DNA from: Planoprotostelium fungivorum
Lineage: Eukaryota; Evosea; Variosea; Cavosteliida; Cavosteliaceae
DNA length: 64,000 bases
Direction of reading: 5' to 3'
NCBI GenBank assembly: GCA_003024175.1
Contig: MDYQ01000448.1
Coordinates: 157,362 to 221,361, forward strand
Shown here: in pieces, positions 10,588 to 23,200 of the stretch
How positions within the stretch are numbered: position 1 is the first letter of the stretch
Layout of the letters: every line of letters begins with the position of its first letter
The notes under the pieces: generated by a model
Databases searched by the model: none
Seen by the model: only the letters and a program-made list of their open reading frames with translations
Told to the model about the DNA's origin: nothing
Program-made: the position numbers and the translations under genes

Positions 10588-13500
10588 TCGTTGGATACAC
10601 ACAGGGCCGCTTGGAGTGCGGATAGTTCGGGGTAAGGCTCGGACTTGAACATGATCTGTCCACATCATCAGCTATCATCGTCATCATCTGAGACATCACC
10701 TCCCAGATCATGATCCCAAAACTGTAAACGTCTGATTTGGGCGAGTAGACTCGCTGTGTCAGGGCTGATCACGTTACGAGAGGGAAAGAGAGTCACACTC
10801 ACCCTCCGGTGCCATCCATTTCAAGGGTCCAATGTTTGACTGCGTCTTGTTTCCTTCTTCGTTGCTGACTTGTCGAGATAATCCAAAGTCGCTGACCTTC
10901 GCCACGAGCGATGCGTTGAGCAGGATATTCCTGGCCGCCAGGTCACTATACGAATGAGTCACGAGTGAAAGGTGTAGGGAATCACCGATGGATGATGTTT
11001 TCTCGATGTAGATGGAGCATTCCTTTGGCGATATCGACGACAAACTTCACCAAGATATCAAACTCTGTGTACGGAAATTTCTTCAGGTACGTATCTACAA
11101 TGCGTCAGTTGATTTCAGTTTGTTCCTCACCGAGGGATCCGCATTCGCAGAATTCAGTCACGAGCGAGAGAGGATCAGGAGGAATGGTAGTTCCGATGAA
11201 CATGACTATCTCCCGTCAGACGATGAGACGTCACGAGAGATATCTCACCCAGGTTAGGATGAGGTCTTAGACTCTGAAGCAGTGACACCTGCCCGAACAT
11301 GATCACACATCCACATCCTCTCGACTCACCTCTTTGATGAATTCTTCCAACTGCTCGCGAGACACAGTCTGGCTGAGTAGTTGTTTGATGGCCACCTTCG
11401 CACCCCTCCACTCACCACTGTACACCACACCGAACCCTCCGTATCCTATCTCACACATTCCCTTGAATTCACTGTAGTCGATCACGACCTTCTTTGCATT
11501 ACCCAAATCCAGCGTGTTGAGATTGATCTGGTGGATTCAGTCGTGATGGATCGAGTGGCGGCTCACCGTGAAGTTTTTCTTCTGCCTCCGGGCGTTCTGT
11601 CTTCGAAGAACGAAAACTGTGATGATGATGGCGATGATCAAGAGGACGACTGCGGTTGCCGCCACGATGCCAAAGATAGCACCTGGTGACAGCAGGGCTG
11701 CGGTTTCTGTCTTCTCCCTGCATGTGTAGGTGCTCCCTTGGATGTCTGGATTTCCAGAATTGCACACGACAGAGGATGATGTCGCACCGACCATTCGAAT
11801 GGAAGTGGAATCCGCTAACCATGTCGTATGACCGTTGAGTCTGTTGTTGGAGAATCTGTGTCATGGTTCAACATCAATCGAATGAAAGGTGATAGAATGA
11901 AGAGTGATAGAATGAAGTGTGATAGAATGAGAATCTGGGTCACGTTATGATGCCCGTAGAGAATGCGGCGAGAGCTGTTCCGTACTGCGCCGTGTTATCT
12001 GAGATCGTTCAATATCGATCTACAACGAGCTATCACCAATCTATTGGACGTTGGCTATGTTGACCGTTCCGTTGACTGCGATAGCTCCACCATATTGTGC
12101 TTCATTTCCCGTGAAGACTCCTCCATCTACAACGGGCGTGGAGGAAGATGACAGTACATACAACGCTCCTCCGTTGACAGCCACATTCTGTGAGAATCGA
12201 TTGCGTACGATCTGTGTCGTCGTCTGCTGTCTCTTTTGTTCTGTCGATACGTCGACATAGAGACCACCACCGTTCGTGATGGCTCTGTTTCCCCTCCAGA
12301 TGTTGTTCGTCACGTTGATGTCTCGTGCACCTGATTCCATGTCCATCTCACGTTCGTTCGCAACGAGTCTCGTCACCTCGTATGAACAGGGCACCACCGT
12401 GCAGAGCATCGTTGGAATCGAAAGTCGTGTTGTAGATGGAAGCACTGATGGCATTGTAGACGGCCACCGCTCCTCCTTGATTTCCTGTCTCCGGTTGGAA
12501 TCGAACTGAAAGATGCGATCACCTGCGCTGTTGGCAGAGAAGGAAGAAGAAGACAACGAGATCGTCGACGTGGATGAAAGTTGAAAGACTGATCCCGAAT
12601 CTATCCATCGTTCAGTTTGTCATCTCGATCGACGTCCCACCCGAACAAGAGTTATTGGAAAAGGTACTCTGATTCACATCCATGACGTTGACTATTCCTG
12701 AGAATCGAAATGCGCCTGGTTCAAGGTCAGTCGGAGCGTGGGAAGGATGATTCGCCTCCTGTGTTGTGACTGACGTCGGTTCCGTTCAGACGAAATTCTC
12801 TCAGTCCATGTAGGAACATGCAACCTCCGCTTGCTGCCGAATTATGCTCGCAAACACTGTTGTAGATCCACAATGTGGCGTGACCTCTACTCGAAGCCTG
12901 GACGGCTCCTCCTCCCTTGTTCGCCGTGTTGTATGCAAATCTCGAGTTGTAGATGTACGTATTGTTGGGCAGCTCTGATATGAACAGAGCACCACCGTTG
13001 TTCTCTGCATCGTGGTTGGACATATTGCAATGATTCATTTCAAATCGAGATGGTGTTCCGGCCACGTAGACACCACCTGTCACTCTTCAGAAGACAGAAA
13101 TTTCGTTGAATATACCTCCGTCACCCGAACTAGCCGTGTTGTTGTTGAATGAGGAAGAGTCGTAGACGATAGAAGAGGAGTTGGAAAAAGTTCGAACGAA
13201 AGCGGCACCATACAGACCTGCCGTATTTCCCTCCCATTCTGATCCTTCATCTCTGAATGTCCCCTGCTCTCGTCTCAATCATATCTGCACGTCTGTGTAC
13301 TCTTCACGTTGTTGGCATCGAAATAGACGGCACCGACACGATCGGCCTGGTTGTAGATGAAGGTCGAATCGACGATATTCATGCGTAATTCACTTCCACG
13401 CATGGTCTGATGATGTCATTCGTGATGCATGGAATATAGGAGCTCACCTTTCCATATACAACGATGACGTCCGAGGCATATATGGCACCTCCAGTCTGTC

Positions 13501-16500
13501 CACTGTTACGAGAGAAATTGCACCGGACGATCTCTACAACGAGACTTCCACTCCTGCAGACGATGTCTAGTGCCCCTCCGTTGGACCCTGCGACGTTGTT
13601 GATGAATTGTAGATCAGTCAGAGTGACCGATGTGCTGCCCAGGATGTACATCGAACCTGCGTGAGAGGATGAGCGTGACACATCTATGTGAAATACCTCC
13701 GTTGACGTTTGCGATGTTGTTGGACAAGTTGGATCTTGACACGGTGACCGAACCTGCAGAGTTGATGTAGAGAGCTCCACTGTCGTCAGATTGTCCGGTG
13801 GTGAAGAGACTGTTGTGAACCTCTAAATCAGTAGTGGTGGCAATGTTCGTGTAGATCGCCGCGCCTTTTGTAATGAGAACGATATCACACGTCTGATCTT
13901 TCTCTCTCACCTCTGAGACTCGCACACGAATGGATGGTGACATTATTCATCGATATCAATTCACCTTGACTGAAGAGTCCGATGCCTGACGATATAAATA
14001 GGAACTCTTACACGTATTCTCTACCTCCACCGAATATGGCTGAACTATTTTGTATGTACACCGACTCGATGTGGACATTCTTCAAAAAGGCTGCCGTCTA
14101 TGCATCGTCTCAGATATGATATCATATACACAGGCATGACATCAGGATGTACACTCACAGTGAAAGAGATAGCACCTCCCGATTGCTGGGAGGAGCAAGA
14201 TTCAAAGAAAGTTCCGGTGAGATCAAATGATTGAGACTGCACCATGACTGCCATACCCGCTCCTTCTGTTGCCGAACAAGTAGAATATGCCCCGTTGTAG
14301 ACGGCCGATCTCAACCACGTTCCTTCGATGTGAACTCCACCTCCGTACAGCGCGCTTCCTCTCGTCACGCGTGTATTCTGTAGAAGGATCTACACCTATC
14401 AACGACACATGTAAGCGGCATTCTCACCGTGTCGCCCATTCCAGTGACGTATATACCTCCTCCGTTAGCCCTCGCACTTGCATTCGATACGGCGACGTCG
14501 TTCAGTGTCACATTCATTCCCTCGACCGATACCACGGCGATAGCTCCTGGTGCTTGTCATCATAATCATTCCAGTGTCTTCACCTCCAAATTGAGCGAAA
14601 GTGTCCGTGACGGTCACGTTGTTTATGGACAACGATTCGGATGTCGTCGTGGACACGAGAATGGCACCTCCCAATCCAACGGCCACACTGTCGTGAATTG
14701 TCACGTTGTCCAGGGTGAGATAACCCGTAGATCCACCGAAGAAGAGTGTACCTCCGTGATCCGCTCCAAAGTGGCTGATCATCGTATCTGCATCGATTTC
14801 AATTGATCTACATCGATGTAGACTCACTCGAGAGGATGAAACGACGTGTGAGGGAGAGACTGTACAGTAACCTTCCCGTGCCGGCTCCAACGGCCGACAT
14901 TCGATCGAATGTGACGTTGTCATAGGAACCGATGAGTATGATACCATCTGATGATATCTCATTTCCCGCCATTTCGATGTCACGAAGGATGACGTTCCTG
15001 GTATTCCACCCCGGTCCAGCCGTCAGATTGAAAGCCCAACCTGTGACCTTCAACGATGCCGTTGTAGACGGAGAACGCACCCGATGTGATGTGAGGTCCA
15101 GTGTGTACTTTGACCCCTTCGATGGAGAGAGAAGCGAAGGGTGTGGTCTGTAATACGGCGGGGGCGGAATTGTTGATGAAGGAGAGAGATCGGAGATGAA
15201 TCTCCGTGATGTTCTGCGTGGGATTGCTCTCACGAGATAGATCTTCCGTTCCCACGATACAGCCCACTGGAGCGGATGAGGGACATCACGTGACGTCTCT
15301 GACGTCGCACTCACACGGTGACGTGTTGTTGATGAAGGAGCAGTTCTCCACCGTGACGTTCGAGATTGCACCTCTATAGAAGATGATTCCACTGTACCAC
15401 CTCCACAGGTCATAAGGCTTGTTGTTGTTAATGAACGTGCTGTCTCGTATATCCACGTCATCCACGGCGGCGTTGATGTAAATGACGCTGGGATTCGAAT
15501 TGAAAGTGTCGCTGAGAAGAGACCCTATGGAATCGAAAGTGCAGTTGTAGACGAAGAGGGAGAGGTGATTTCCACCTCCGGCCAGCCAGACGGCCGTGCT
15601 GCTTCCTCCGGAAAACGTCGAATTGTACACGGACATCCTTCCACCCTGGCTGGTGATGAAGAGGGTCGCCAGGATTGCGCTCTGTTAGATGATCAGTCGA
15701 GATGGACGATCGAGAAGACACACTCGAGTGAGGAAGGTGGAGTCTGTGATGGTGGCGTCACCGAGAGATTGAATCAATAAGAAAGCACCATCTCCCTCCC
15801 AATGGCAGCGCGTGAAAGTGGAGTTCACCTGTGAGGAAGGATCAGGGACTCATCGAATGATTTGAAGGATGACCCACGTAATAATTGGTTAGGATAGCTC
15901 CTCGGTAGCTATTCAAAACAGTCGTATTGCCAAACAGATCACTGCCGCTCAGGAAGCATGGTGCAGCATAAGACACGTCACACAGCAGAGAGATACTACA
16001 GGCAGACCCAATGAAATCAACTCTGACGTTTCTTCAATGACTCTGCAATATCTTCTGTAGATGTCGATGATGCGTCACCTCTCAATTGTGAGATTGGTGT
16101 TCTTGATCGAGAGCCCACAATCCAAACCTAAGGGGTCCGCCACAAAAGATACAGTAAGGTCACGAAGGGACAAAGAATGTAATCCCTCCAGATCCGCTGC
16201 TGTATCAAGTGATTAAGGAATCATTCTTGTCGATTCATCTCACGCGAGAGGATGTTGAGGACGGTGTTGTTCGCACCCTGGATGACAATGGACTGAGAGG
16301 AATTGGATGCGACCGACTGAAGAGCCGAATTTAGTGTATACAACCCATCTTCTAATTGTAATACGGTGTCTCCAGTCGTCCGAAGACTGTTTTGTATCGC
16401 TGTACGATGTGAGTCGATTAGGTAACAGACGCATGCTCACGCTCCACGAGATCACCATGAGGAACAAAGACGATGTTCGCCGCAAGAGATCCCACTAAAC

Positions 16501-16528
16501 AGAGGAGTAGATAGAGTTGTGAACTCAT
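10287..16528 (-). CDS. Receptor protein kinase 1 with beta-helix ectodomain
   Basis: Large single-pass surface kinase. It starts at [17 protein letters not shown] (signal peptide, 16528). From about 16.4 to 11.8 kb many short exons encode a repetitive ectodomain with the recurrent pattern N-x-A...GGA and IYN/VYN strands (examples [21 protein letters not shown]), as in parallel beta-helix proteins. A TM helix, [20 protein letters not shown], lies near 11680, then a basic stop-transfer. The kinase domain: G-loop [11 protein letters not shown] near 11440, VAIK lysine, HRDLAARN catalytic loop split by an intron near 10945, DFGLSR, and GPLKWMAPE near 10810. The C-terminus ends [12 protein letters not shown]... 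at a TAA at 10287. DLAARN is typical of tyrosine kinases and of amoebal TKL receptor kinases; I infer tyrosine or dual specificity. Paralogues at 42.4-47.4 and 47.7-52.9 kb; a copy of its 3' end at 56.2-56.5 kb. Confidence 0.85.
11876..11937. repeat. Short tandem repeat in receptor kinase 1
   Basis: Three to four imperfect copies of a ~15-17 bp unit (GTGATAGAATGAA with variants), just outside the transmembrane exon, apparently in an intron, which it lengthens. Confidence 0.7.
14788..14827 (-). repeat. 40 bp intron built on a 16 bp palindrome (TCTACATCGATGTAGA)
   Basis: Intron of receptor kinase 1. The donor GTGAG is followed at once by the perfect palindrome TCTACATCGATGTAGA (14807-14822); the rest leads to the acceptor ...GATGCAG. 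It is a variant of the TCTACAACGTTGTAGA core in other introns. Confidence 0.8.
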
Positions 16529-18157
16529 CCAACAGACTGGGGAATTGTGATAGAGGCACTCTTCTAAATATCCGGGTGTCAGAAGACAGACGAGTGGCAT
16601 TTTATTCCGTTTGGACATGATATGTTTGTTGACAATCGATGGAAGATGTTGAATATTCACCCTCACATCATATGGAAGGAAAGAGCACGATGCTGGTTCA
16701 GACACAACAAGAAGTTTCATACCTAGACTTGATGTATCTTTGTCTCTCCTGACGATACATCCCTGACGGGTCAGAGAGATGATCGGTTGGTAGATTCGTC
16801 AAAAAGGTCGTTCTATTTTCATTTACGACGTACAGGAGTCGAGGTCTGTGCCTTCTTTGGAATCAAATGCAACGATGACAGTGATCTGTTCCTCAAATCA
16901 TCAGACAGTCCGGCTGCACAGATTGATGTGAATAGGAGACGTAATCGTGATCGATCTGACGGACAATGGTCTGTACAAAGACTTCCCCACCGACATCAAG
17001 ATAGACAGCCACAGTGCTACGTCACAAGTGGGCCACGTAATACCCGATCATCGATTCGAGAATAATCATAGAATCACTTGCAAGTGATGATGTATAGAAA
17101 GGTTCCCGTCAGGATGGATAATTGTACCGGCGGCGTGTAGGCTCGCTGTGTGTTTGACACTCATTTGGCTGCTGATTCGAGGTGATCTTGTTGTCCTTGC
17201 ATGACAATAGGTTAGCGCATGTCGATCGTTTAGTACGGACTAAACGACAAATACCATGGTTGAAAGTGTTGATAGGAGTCCGCTGTGTTATCGTTCACCC
17301 TTTCTGAACAAAAAGGAACAGATCATAGAAGATTTAGTACACAGTTCAAATCTGAATAAAATCTTTGTATTTGTAACGCTTCCAGATTTGTAGACGAATC
17401 GAAAACTGATAATGGTGGTCAAATTCACGACACCGCCGCATCGGAAGTCGCTCTGCTTATAGAACATCAATCAGCCACTCATCAACTCACCCTCGACATC
17501 TGTAACCCACGGAACACGATATGAACGACAACAACAGAAGAGAGCCTCAATGCGAGTTCAACATCGTCTTCCCCTTCTTACCTGCCGCCCCCTTCGCAGC
17601 TGCTCGTGGATTACATTGTCAACCCGTTCATTCTCAACTGTCTAGGTGATGTGATGATGATTTTAGAACGTAGCTCAGAGCTGAATGTATCAGGGATGAA
17701 GCTCATCGAGAGAAAAGTCATTCTAGACTCGCAACATACCTCCACAGAACTTCTGCTGGCCGTGCTTGAGATGCATTATGTCTCTGTCCTCCAGGCCATG
17801 TAAAATAAACATATACATAGATATAGACGTATGATTATTTCTTCTATGATAGGTGCATAATCAGAGTTGCATCTTCAAGTGAAGATTGCACTCCCATGAT
17901 TGAAATGTTCAGACAGGACTATCCAAGGCACAACAAGAGCGGATCCTCTTCGTTTCGACACGAATCAACAGCCCGAGATTCACGTTCATCAGAGATAGAA
18001 CAACAAACGGACGGATAATGCAACGAGATCACAATGTAGGACATCACCACATCCAAGTACAATGCAATCCTCTCACCCTCGTCCGTTCTCCCGTTCAATC
18101 TCTACCATCTTCTACATCTTCCACACGCTCATCGCTTGTCGTCTTTATCTTCCAATA
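16529..18157. other. 1.6 kb with only weak gene candidates
   Basis: No confident gene. Plus-strand stretches look protein-like but I could not join them: VIVIDLTDNGLYKDFPTDIK near 16950; a 45-codon frame from ATG 17256 beginning MVESVDRSPLCYRSP; and VDESKTDNGGQIHDTAASEV near 17400, ending in a TGA. On the minus strand a donor GTAAGAAG near 17580 follows ENERVDNVIHEQLRRGRQ, hinting at a minus-strand gene instead. These could be exons of one or two small genes or decayed sequence. Confidence 0.35.
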
Positions 18158-21100
18158 CTATTGCCTCTGTGCCGGTTTCACAGGCACAGGAGGTCTAGCG
18201 CCCATGGGTGCTCTCACTCGGTTGTTATTGGCCGGAACAGGAGGGAGACTCCTGGCTTCTCCTCTAACCATGTCACCTGTAGACATCGTCATCATCCGAT
18301 CTCACATTGTGTCCATCATCACACGACATAGAATGACTCACTCTCAGTGTGGCTGGTCTGTCTCACCAACGGAGGAGACGGTGATGTGTTTGGTAGAACT
18401 TGCGGTTGGCTGGGTGCCGTCTGTGCATGTGGCCTCGGCGGCAGGGCCGGACGGGGTGGTATACAGTTGCTGTTGGGCAGTGATGACGGATTGCCTGAAG
18501 AGGTGCTGCTGTTGGTGTTCGTTGGATTCGGTGGTGAGAACACCTGACCGGAGGGTGGCTGAAATAAAATGTCAGAAAATGATTTTATTTCTGTAGAGTG
18601 ATGTGAATGATTCACCAGTTTGTGGCCTATGCCAACCAAGGCGATACCGGGGGGACCCCTGTTTACTGCCATGGGTGGTGTAACCTGTGACGTATATGTC
18701 GACGTCGACAGTACAGTGGGAGGGGGTGGTGGGGGTGGAGCCGGCGAGTTTTCTTCGGGTTTTCCCCTCCTGTCTTTGATGACGGAATATTTCTTCTTGA
18801 TCATGGCCACCAGGTCCCTCTCTGACGTAGATAATTCCCTGATCATGTCACAATCTACAATGCTGTAGACGCTCACTTTTGCACGCGGGGGGAGGCCTGT
18901 GAATTTTGATCCACCCCGTTCGGATTCGTCGAAATATCCCCGGAATTTCGCGATTCGAACGTCATCTCCTTCATGCTGTTCCCGCCAAAATAAGAGAAGC
19001 CGACCGGAGGTTTACGTCTGTCTCCCTCTGGACTGCCCGGACTTGTCGGTGTCATCTGATCGGTCGAGCTGAAGCTAGCAGAGCTACCAAAGATGCTGGA
19101 ACCGCCGTAACTCGCGTTGCTGACGTCCCTGCAGGGTTGAGTCATGAGGTCACGCGATCGAGTGTGGCTCACCCTTCCTTGATGATCTGGACGAGGTCGA
19201 TGCATATCTTGCACACGCGACTCTTCTTGTTCGTGTTCAATTGCATTCTCTCTCGACTGCAGGCGTTGCAGATGATCTTACCGCAAGCTCTACAGTGATG
19301 CTATTATCGTCAGAAATTCTATTTTTAACGGAAATAAGATCGGCGGGTTGTAGATGAGTCACCCTTCGGTTGACCAGGTTAAATTTAGAACCACATATCA
19401 TGCACATCTTGTACTTTGAATCAGGAATCCACACTGGTGCTTCGCTTGCATCGAGGCTCTGCGAGTAAGCTGACCCCTCTGACATGATCTCACTACCCCC
19501 GTCGAGGGCTGGTGGACCGATTATTCGTGCCGGCAGGTTGTAGATGAACTCACCTCCCGTGAATACGGATTGGAAGGCTTTGTTCCAAGCGGAACGTTCT
19601 TCCGGTGTCTCGGCGCAGACCGTGAACGATTTCTCCGCAGAGAGGATTTGAAACGCGTTCCGTTGATCTGCGTCGATTTGAATTTCGAATCTCCCGCCAA
19701 ATCTCACTCTCGGTGTCCTCGATGAGCTTGATGCGAATTTTCCCGTTGACGAAAGACAAGAAGCGACTGTACTTGTAGTGACCCATGTTTGTCGGTGCAC
19801 CGTAAATCAGCGAATCATTAAACAGGCAAAAGTATCTACAACGGTTGAGAGGTGAAATTCGAACGAGATTTCACCTCCGTTTCAATTCTTTGCGACACAC
19901 TTTGACCAGCATTCCATCTTTCACTTTCTTTCGATCGGGTACGGCGATGGTCTGAAATTTCTCAGAAATCTCACGCCGCCAACCACTCACCACCGAGGAG
20001 GGTAAGTCTGTGAATTTGTTCTGTATCTTGTACAATTTCTCCAATTCTGCTTGTTTTCTCATCTCCTCGTTGGCCGAAATAACCAATTCGTTGATCGATT
20101 GTAGAGCGTCTTTTAAATTCTTATAATCTGGATGATTTTCGTTCGTGTGTTTGATGAGATCTTTCAGCAGTAATTCGTATCGGGGCATGCGCTGCGAGAG
20201 TCAGGATCACGTCTACAACGTTGTAGATGACCTGTACGGGTTGGATGAGGTAGAAGGAGAGGTCTCCCTTCAGACTGCCCGGTTGCTCTTTCATCTCCTG
20301 CTGGAAGGCTTGCCAAGATGATTTCTTGTCTAATTTTCGCAATTTTCGGATCGTGAGGTCGTGTCTCTCTAAATAGTGCTTGTATGCGACGAATTCCGGT
20401 ACCTGGCGGGTGATTTAAAATTTGAAATCGAACGGACACGTGTCTCACCTGCTCGAGGAACATATCGCCGATGGTGCTTGTGTCATCGCTCCAGTTACTC
20501 AGCTTGGATTCTAATGCCGACAAGAGGGGTGCGTTCGCGTTGTATATCTATAGAATCCAAGTCAGAGGAATATCGTCATAGGAGAAGGAATAAAATGAAA
20601 TAAATGATATCGGTGATCACCTGATCGAGATTGGAGAAGATGAGATCGATCGTCTTCGGTTTCAAGATTCGCTTGTCTGTCTCAGATAGCTCGGTTAGAG
20701 GCTTTAGGAAATACTGGGAAGGTTCAGAGACAATTTCTCAAGACTCTTCACCTTCATGGTAAACTCGAGTGCACCCACGTAGCTCCTCTCGGTGGACAGG
20801 ATCTGAAGAGAGTGAGAAATTTCGTCTACAACGCTGTAGAGGGTGAAGAATGGGGTACCTCTCTCGCGATCTTGGTTCGGTGTGAGATGGAGGAATCCTC
20901 GACCTCAGGCACTGTTTCTTCGATCTGTTGTCCTGTTTGTGTTTCAGAGAGGTGCTGTCCATCGAAAAATGAGATCAGATGGATGATATAGAATTACGGA
21001 CCGTACACGAGAGAAGATTCATCTTCATCTATCGCCTCGTTGTGTTCATCGAATTCGTACCCTGATTTTACATCAATCCATATCGAAAGCCCGACAGCCC

Positions 21101-21238
21101 ACCGTGCCATACTCCATCGTGATCATAATACCCCTCCTCGTGATATGTATTCCCGTCGTCATTGTCTACCGATGGGTCCGTTCCATCGAAGCTACTCGAT
21201 CCTGTATTGGACATCAGATGATTCGTCTCGCGATACAT
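18158..21238 (-). CDS. RhoGEF with DH, PH and FYVE domains and proline-rich tail
   Basis: Guanine-nucleotide exchange factor for Rho/Rac-type GTPases, FGD-like in layout. Acidic N-terminus (SVDNDDGNTYHEEGYYDHDG near 21150). DH domain from ILSTERSYVGALEF near 20790 through FYLIQPVQ/RMPRYELLLKDLIK near 20200; a 40 bp intron splits this conserved motif. PH domain from VKDGMLVKVCRKELKR through FTVCAETPEERSAWNKAF near 19600. FYVE zinc finger with WIPDSKYKMCMICGSKF near 19400, RRHHCRACGKIICNACS near 19290 and VCKICIDLVQ, which is expected to bind PtdIns3P on endosomes. Then Ser/Pro-rich sequence and a coil (ERDLVAMIKKKYSVIKDRR) with poly-Pro, ending PVPVKPAQRQ and TAG at 18158. The start may be MYRETNHLM (21238) or the Met eight residues on (21214). 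Several introns carry the TCTACAAC motif. Confidence 0.9.
18839..18876 (-). repeat. 38 bp intron with near-palindrome TCTACAGCATTGTAGA
   Basis: RhoGEF intron GTGAGCG...ATGATCAG. The near-palindrome occupies 18854-18869, and the rest contains a TGACAT branch-like site. Removing it joins SPRVQK to ELSTSERDLVAM in frame. Confidence 0.8.
20192..20231 (-). repeat. 40 bp intron with perfect palindrome TCTACAACGTTGTAGA
   Basis: The clearest example of the intron element. The intron limits are fixed because removing it restores the invariant RhoGEF motif LIQPVQ-RMPRYELL. The perfect 16 bp palindrome spans 20212-20227, four bases after the donor GT, followed by GTGATCCTGAC and the acceptor CGCAG. Confidence 0.9.
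20803..20858 (-). repeat. 56 bp intron with near-palindrome TCTACAGCGTTGTAGA
   Basis: RhoGEF intron between TKIARE and ILSTERSYVG. The near-palindrome is at 20825-20840, one mismatch from TCTACAACGTTGTAGA. Confidence 0.8.
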
Positions 21239-22300
21239 CCTCTCCTCTTCTCCGCATCTCTATCCAGTGCGGAGATCAAGGAGAGATGTTCATCACGTCG
21301 TTGTCGCATTTCGATTAGAACAATGAAGAGATGGATCGTGAGATGGACATCGCCACACTCACGTTCAGACATGAATGGGGTGGATTGCAATGCGGAAGAC
21401 TGTCTCGACTTCTCGCGGTTGCACGTTTGGAGCAAGAAAAAGTCTCTACAACGGAAACACCTTGACAGTTGCCATTGGATCTCGCGAGACGAGGAGAGTT
21501 CATGTCTTTTGTCAACAGACAGAAACGTTGCGTGTTGATCCACAGATTGGAATAGAGGAGAAAAGGAGGTCCACCTATGTTGCGAAGATGAGAAGACGAA
21601 GAGAAGGCGGGATCACGGATCACGACAAAAAACGCTTCCCATCATCAGACAGATCGCGTGTGCAAAGAGATATGTTCACGTCGAACGAGTGTTGTACCAC
21701 GCGAAAACGTGGAGAGATTGGAATACGAAGAGGATATTGTGCGTGGTTTCTCATCTATACAACTCGTCTGTTACCTCAGTGTGGCTGCCTCGACATCTTC
21801 TGATCTTCCGATTGCCAAAACGAATCCCAGTCAAAGTCCGCCTTGCCCCCTACATTTTCATTAGACATATGTCTAAAATGGATCCAACACTCGGCCGATT
21901 AGAGTGACTCTTCACCTTTCCGGCTCCCATTCGAGGATGATGAAGATGACAAGTATCCATTTGAACCCGAAGATGCGTTCAGCGGTGTCTTCTCTTTTGG
22001 AAGGTCCTGAACAATCTCAACATAGTCAGGGGTGTCTGATACTCACCACTACCATTTTGTTTCGACTACCACAGCATCCCATTGTGCTGCTGAGCTGTCC
22101 CGTCCGATGATGATGCGAAACCAGTCGCGTAACACGAATTTTCGCTTGTTCAGGCTTTGTGTTTCGGGTCGAGCAACAGAAACACAATACCCTCTAAAAA
22201 AGTGTGAGCCATAGAGAGTACAGCTCTTTGGATTCCATCACCTCGGCCATGATTCAAAGTGGCCATCAGCCAAGTGTGATATCACGAGCAAATTTTGACA
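21239..22300. other. About 1 kb with a weak plus-strand gene candidate
   Basis: Plus-strand fragments look coding: GGLQCGRLSRLLAVARLEQE near 21380; after a possible intron (GTTTGGAG...CTTGACAG, containing TCTACAACGG) LPLDLARRGEFMSFVNRQKR near 21475; then VPRENVERLEYEEDIVRGF near 21700. No domain recognised, joins uncertain. 21.9-22.3 kb shows nothing. Confidence 0.3.
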
Positions 22301-22307
22301 AAACAAT

Positions 22308-22392
22308 CGCCCACCGGGGGGCTCGAACCCCCGACCACCAGGTGACATCTTCTCGTAAAAGCCTGGCGCTCTACCGACTGAGCTAGGCGGGC
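22308..22392 (-). tRNA. tRNA-Lys (anticodon TTT) with a 12-nt intron
   Basis: Complete cloverleaf on the minus strand: acceptor GCCCGCC pairs with GGTGGGC, D-arm GCTCAGTCGGTAGAGC, anticodon stem CCAGG/CCTGG, loop C-T-TTT-A then an inserted 12 nt (CGAGAAGATGTC) and the closing A, 5-nt variable loop, T-arm GGGGG-TTCGAGC-CCCCC, discriminator G. The insertion is at the canonical 37/38 position. No CCA encoded, as usual for eukaryotes. Confidence 0.93.
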
Positions 22393-22509
22393 AAGTGATA
22401 AGTCTGTGGAGACATTGTCACACAGAGGTATCAGGCGACTGATAGACAGCAAGACTACAGTTCGTGCGCACAACCGGACACGCTCGTGATCACAGAAGAC
22501 GTATAGCGT

Positions 22510-23115
22510 TCAATAGCCTCTATTCGATAGTGACCTGTCCATAAAGTCCTTCAGTCTCTCCTTCTCGAACAACTCAAAGTCCCATTCTCCGTAGAGGAGT
22601 TCGAACAGAGAGTCCTGAAAGACATAGACGGATGCATCTTGCAGCTCTGCAATACCGTTGGGTCCCTCTGTCACCGCCTGTAAAGAGGATGAGATGACGT
22701 TCAACGAAGCAAATTCACGTTGACGTGTACATCTACCGCTTTGTATTGGTCTCCCTTCATGATCTCAGGATGCATCTAAAAGATGCAACTCACCTCAAAT
22801 TCATCCAATATGTTTTTTTCTCGATCATCGACGCCCACTAACAATTTACCCTTTCGATGTTGAGATCATTTGTGATGATTAGGGATCACCTGGATGGATC
22901 CACCGTTCAAAGCGAAGGCGGCTGGATATGTGAAACCGCGAATTGAATAGCGGTGATAGTTTTGCAGCATGGCTGAGCGGACATCAACACCGAGATGTGT
23001 GTATCACGATGTGAAAACTGATTCCACCTGGTTTCATATCTGGAACTCTCCCCAGTAATGCTTGTAAGACGGGTTTACACATGAGGCTACCATATACAAA
23101 GATCCGATGGGACAT
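22510..23115 (-). CDS. AIG2-like / gamma-glutamylcyclotransferase-fold protein
   Basis: Small GGCT-fold protein of the AIG2-like group. Start MSHRIFVYGSLMCKPVLQ (23115) carries the family VYGSL substrate-loop motif. Following exons: YHRYSIRGFTYPAAFALN near 22950, GKLLVGVDDREKNILDEFE near 22830 (with the usual Leu-Asp-x-Phe-Glu catalytic-glutamate segment), a middle exon around MHPEIMKGDQYKAVDVHVN, and the family C-terminus LYGEWDFELFEKERLKDFM ending at TGA 22510. Four or five exons. The order of motifs matches plant AIG2-like proteins; the substrate is not known. The joins of the middle exon are the least certain part. Confidence 0.87.
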
Positions 23116-23200
23116 GTTGAATGAGATGTGTCCACAAAAAGATGGCAAAATCCCCTTTCTTTTTAAAATTTAAATCACCTCTGCAGATCTGCACAAAGAT

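Noticed and set aside
12000-15600. Many TCTACAAC/GTTGTAGA copies inside receptor kinase exons
   Set aside because: Most encode the IYN/VYN strand of the beta-helix repeats (TCTACAAC = second and third codons of IYN), so they are explained by coding and should not be counted as intron elements. The same holds near 35991, 49259 and 50521.
20192-20231. Reading the 20.2 kb palindrome as coding (QVIYNVVDVILTL, the open frame)
   Set aside because: The frame is open, but it breaks the conserved RhoGEF motif QR-x-PRYELLL; splicing out the 40 bp restores it exactly.
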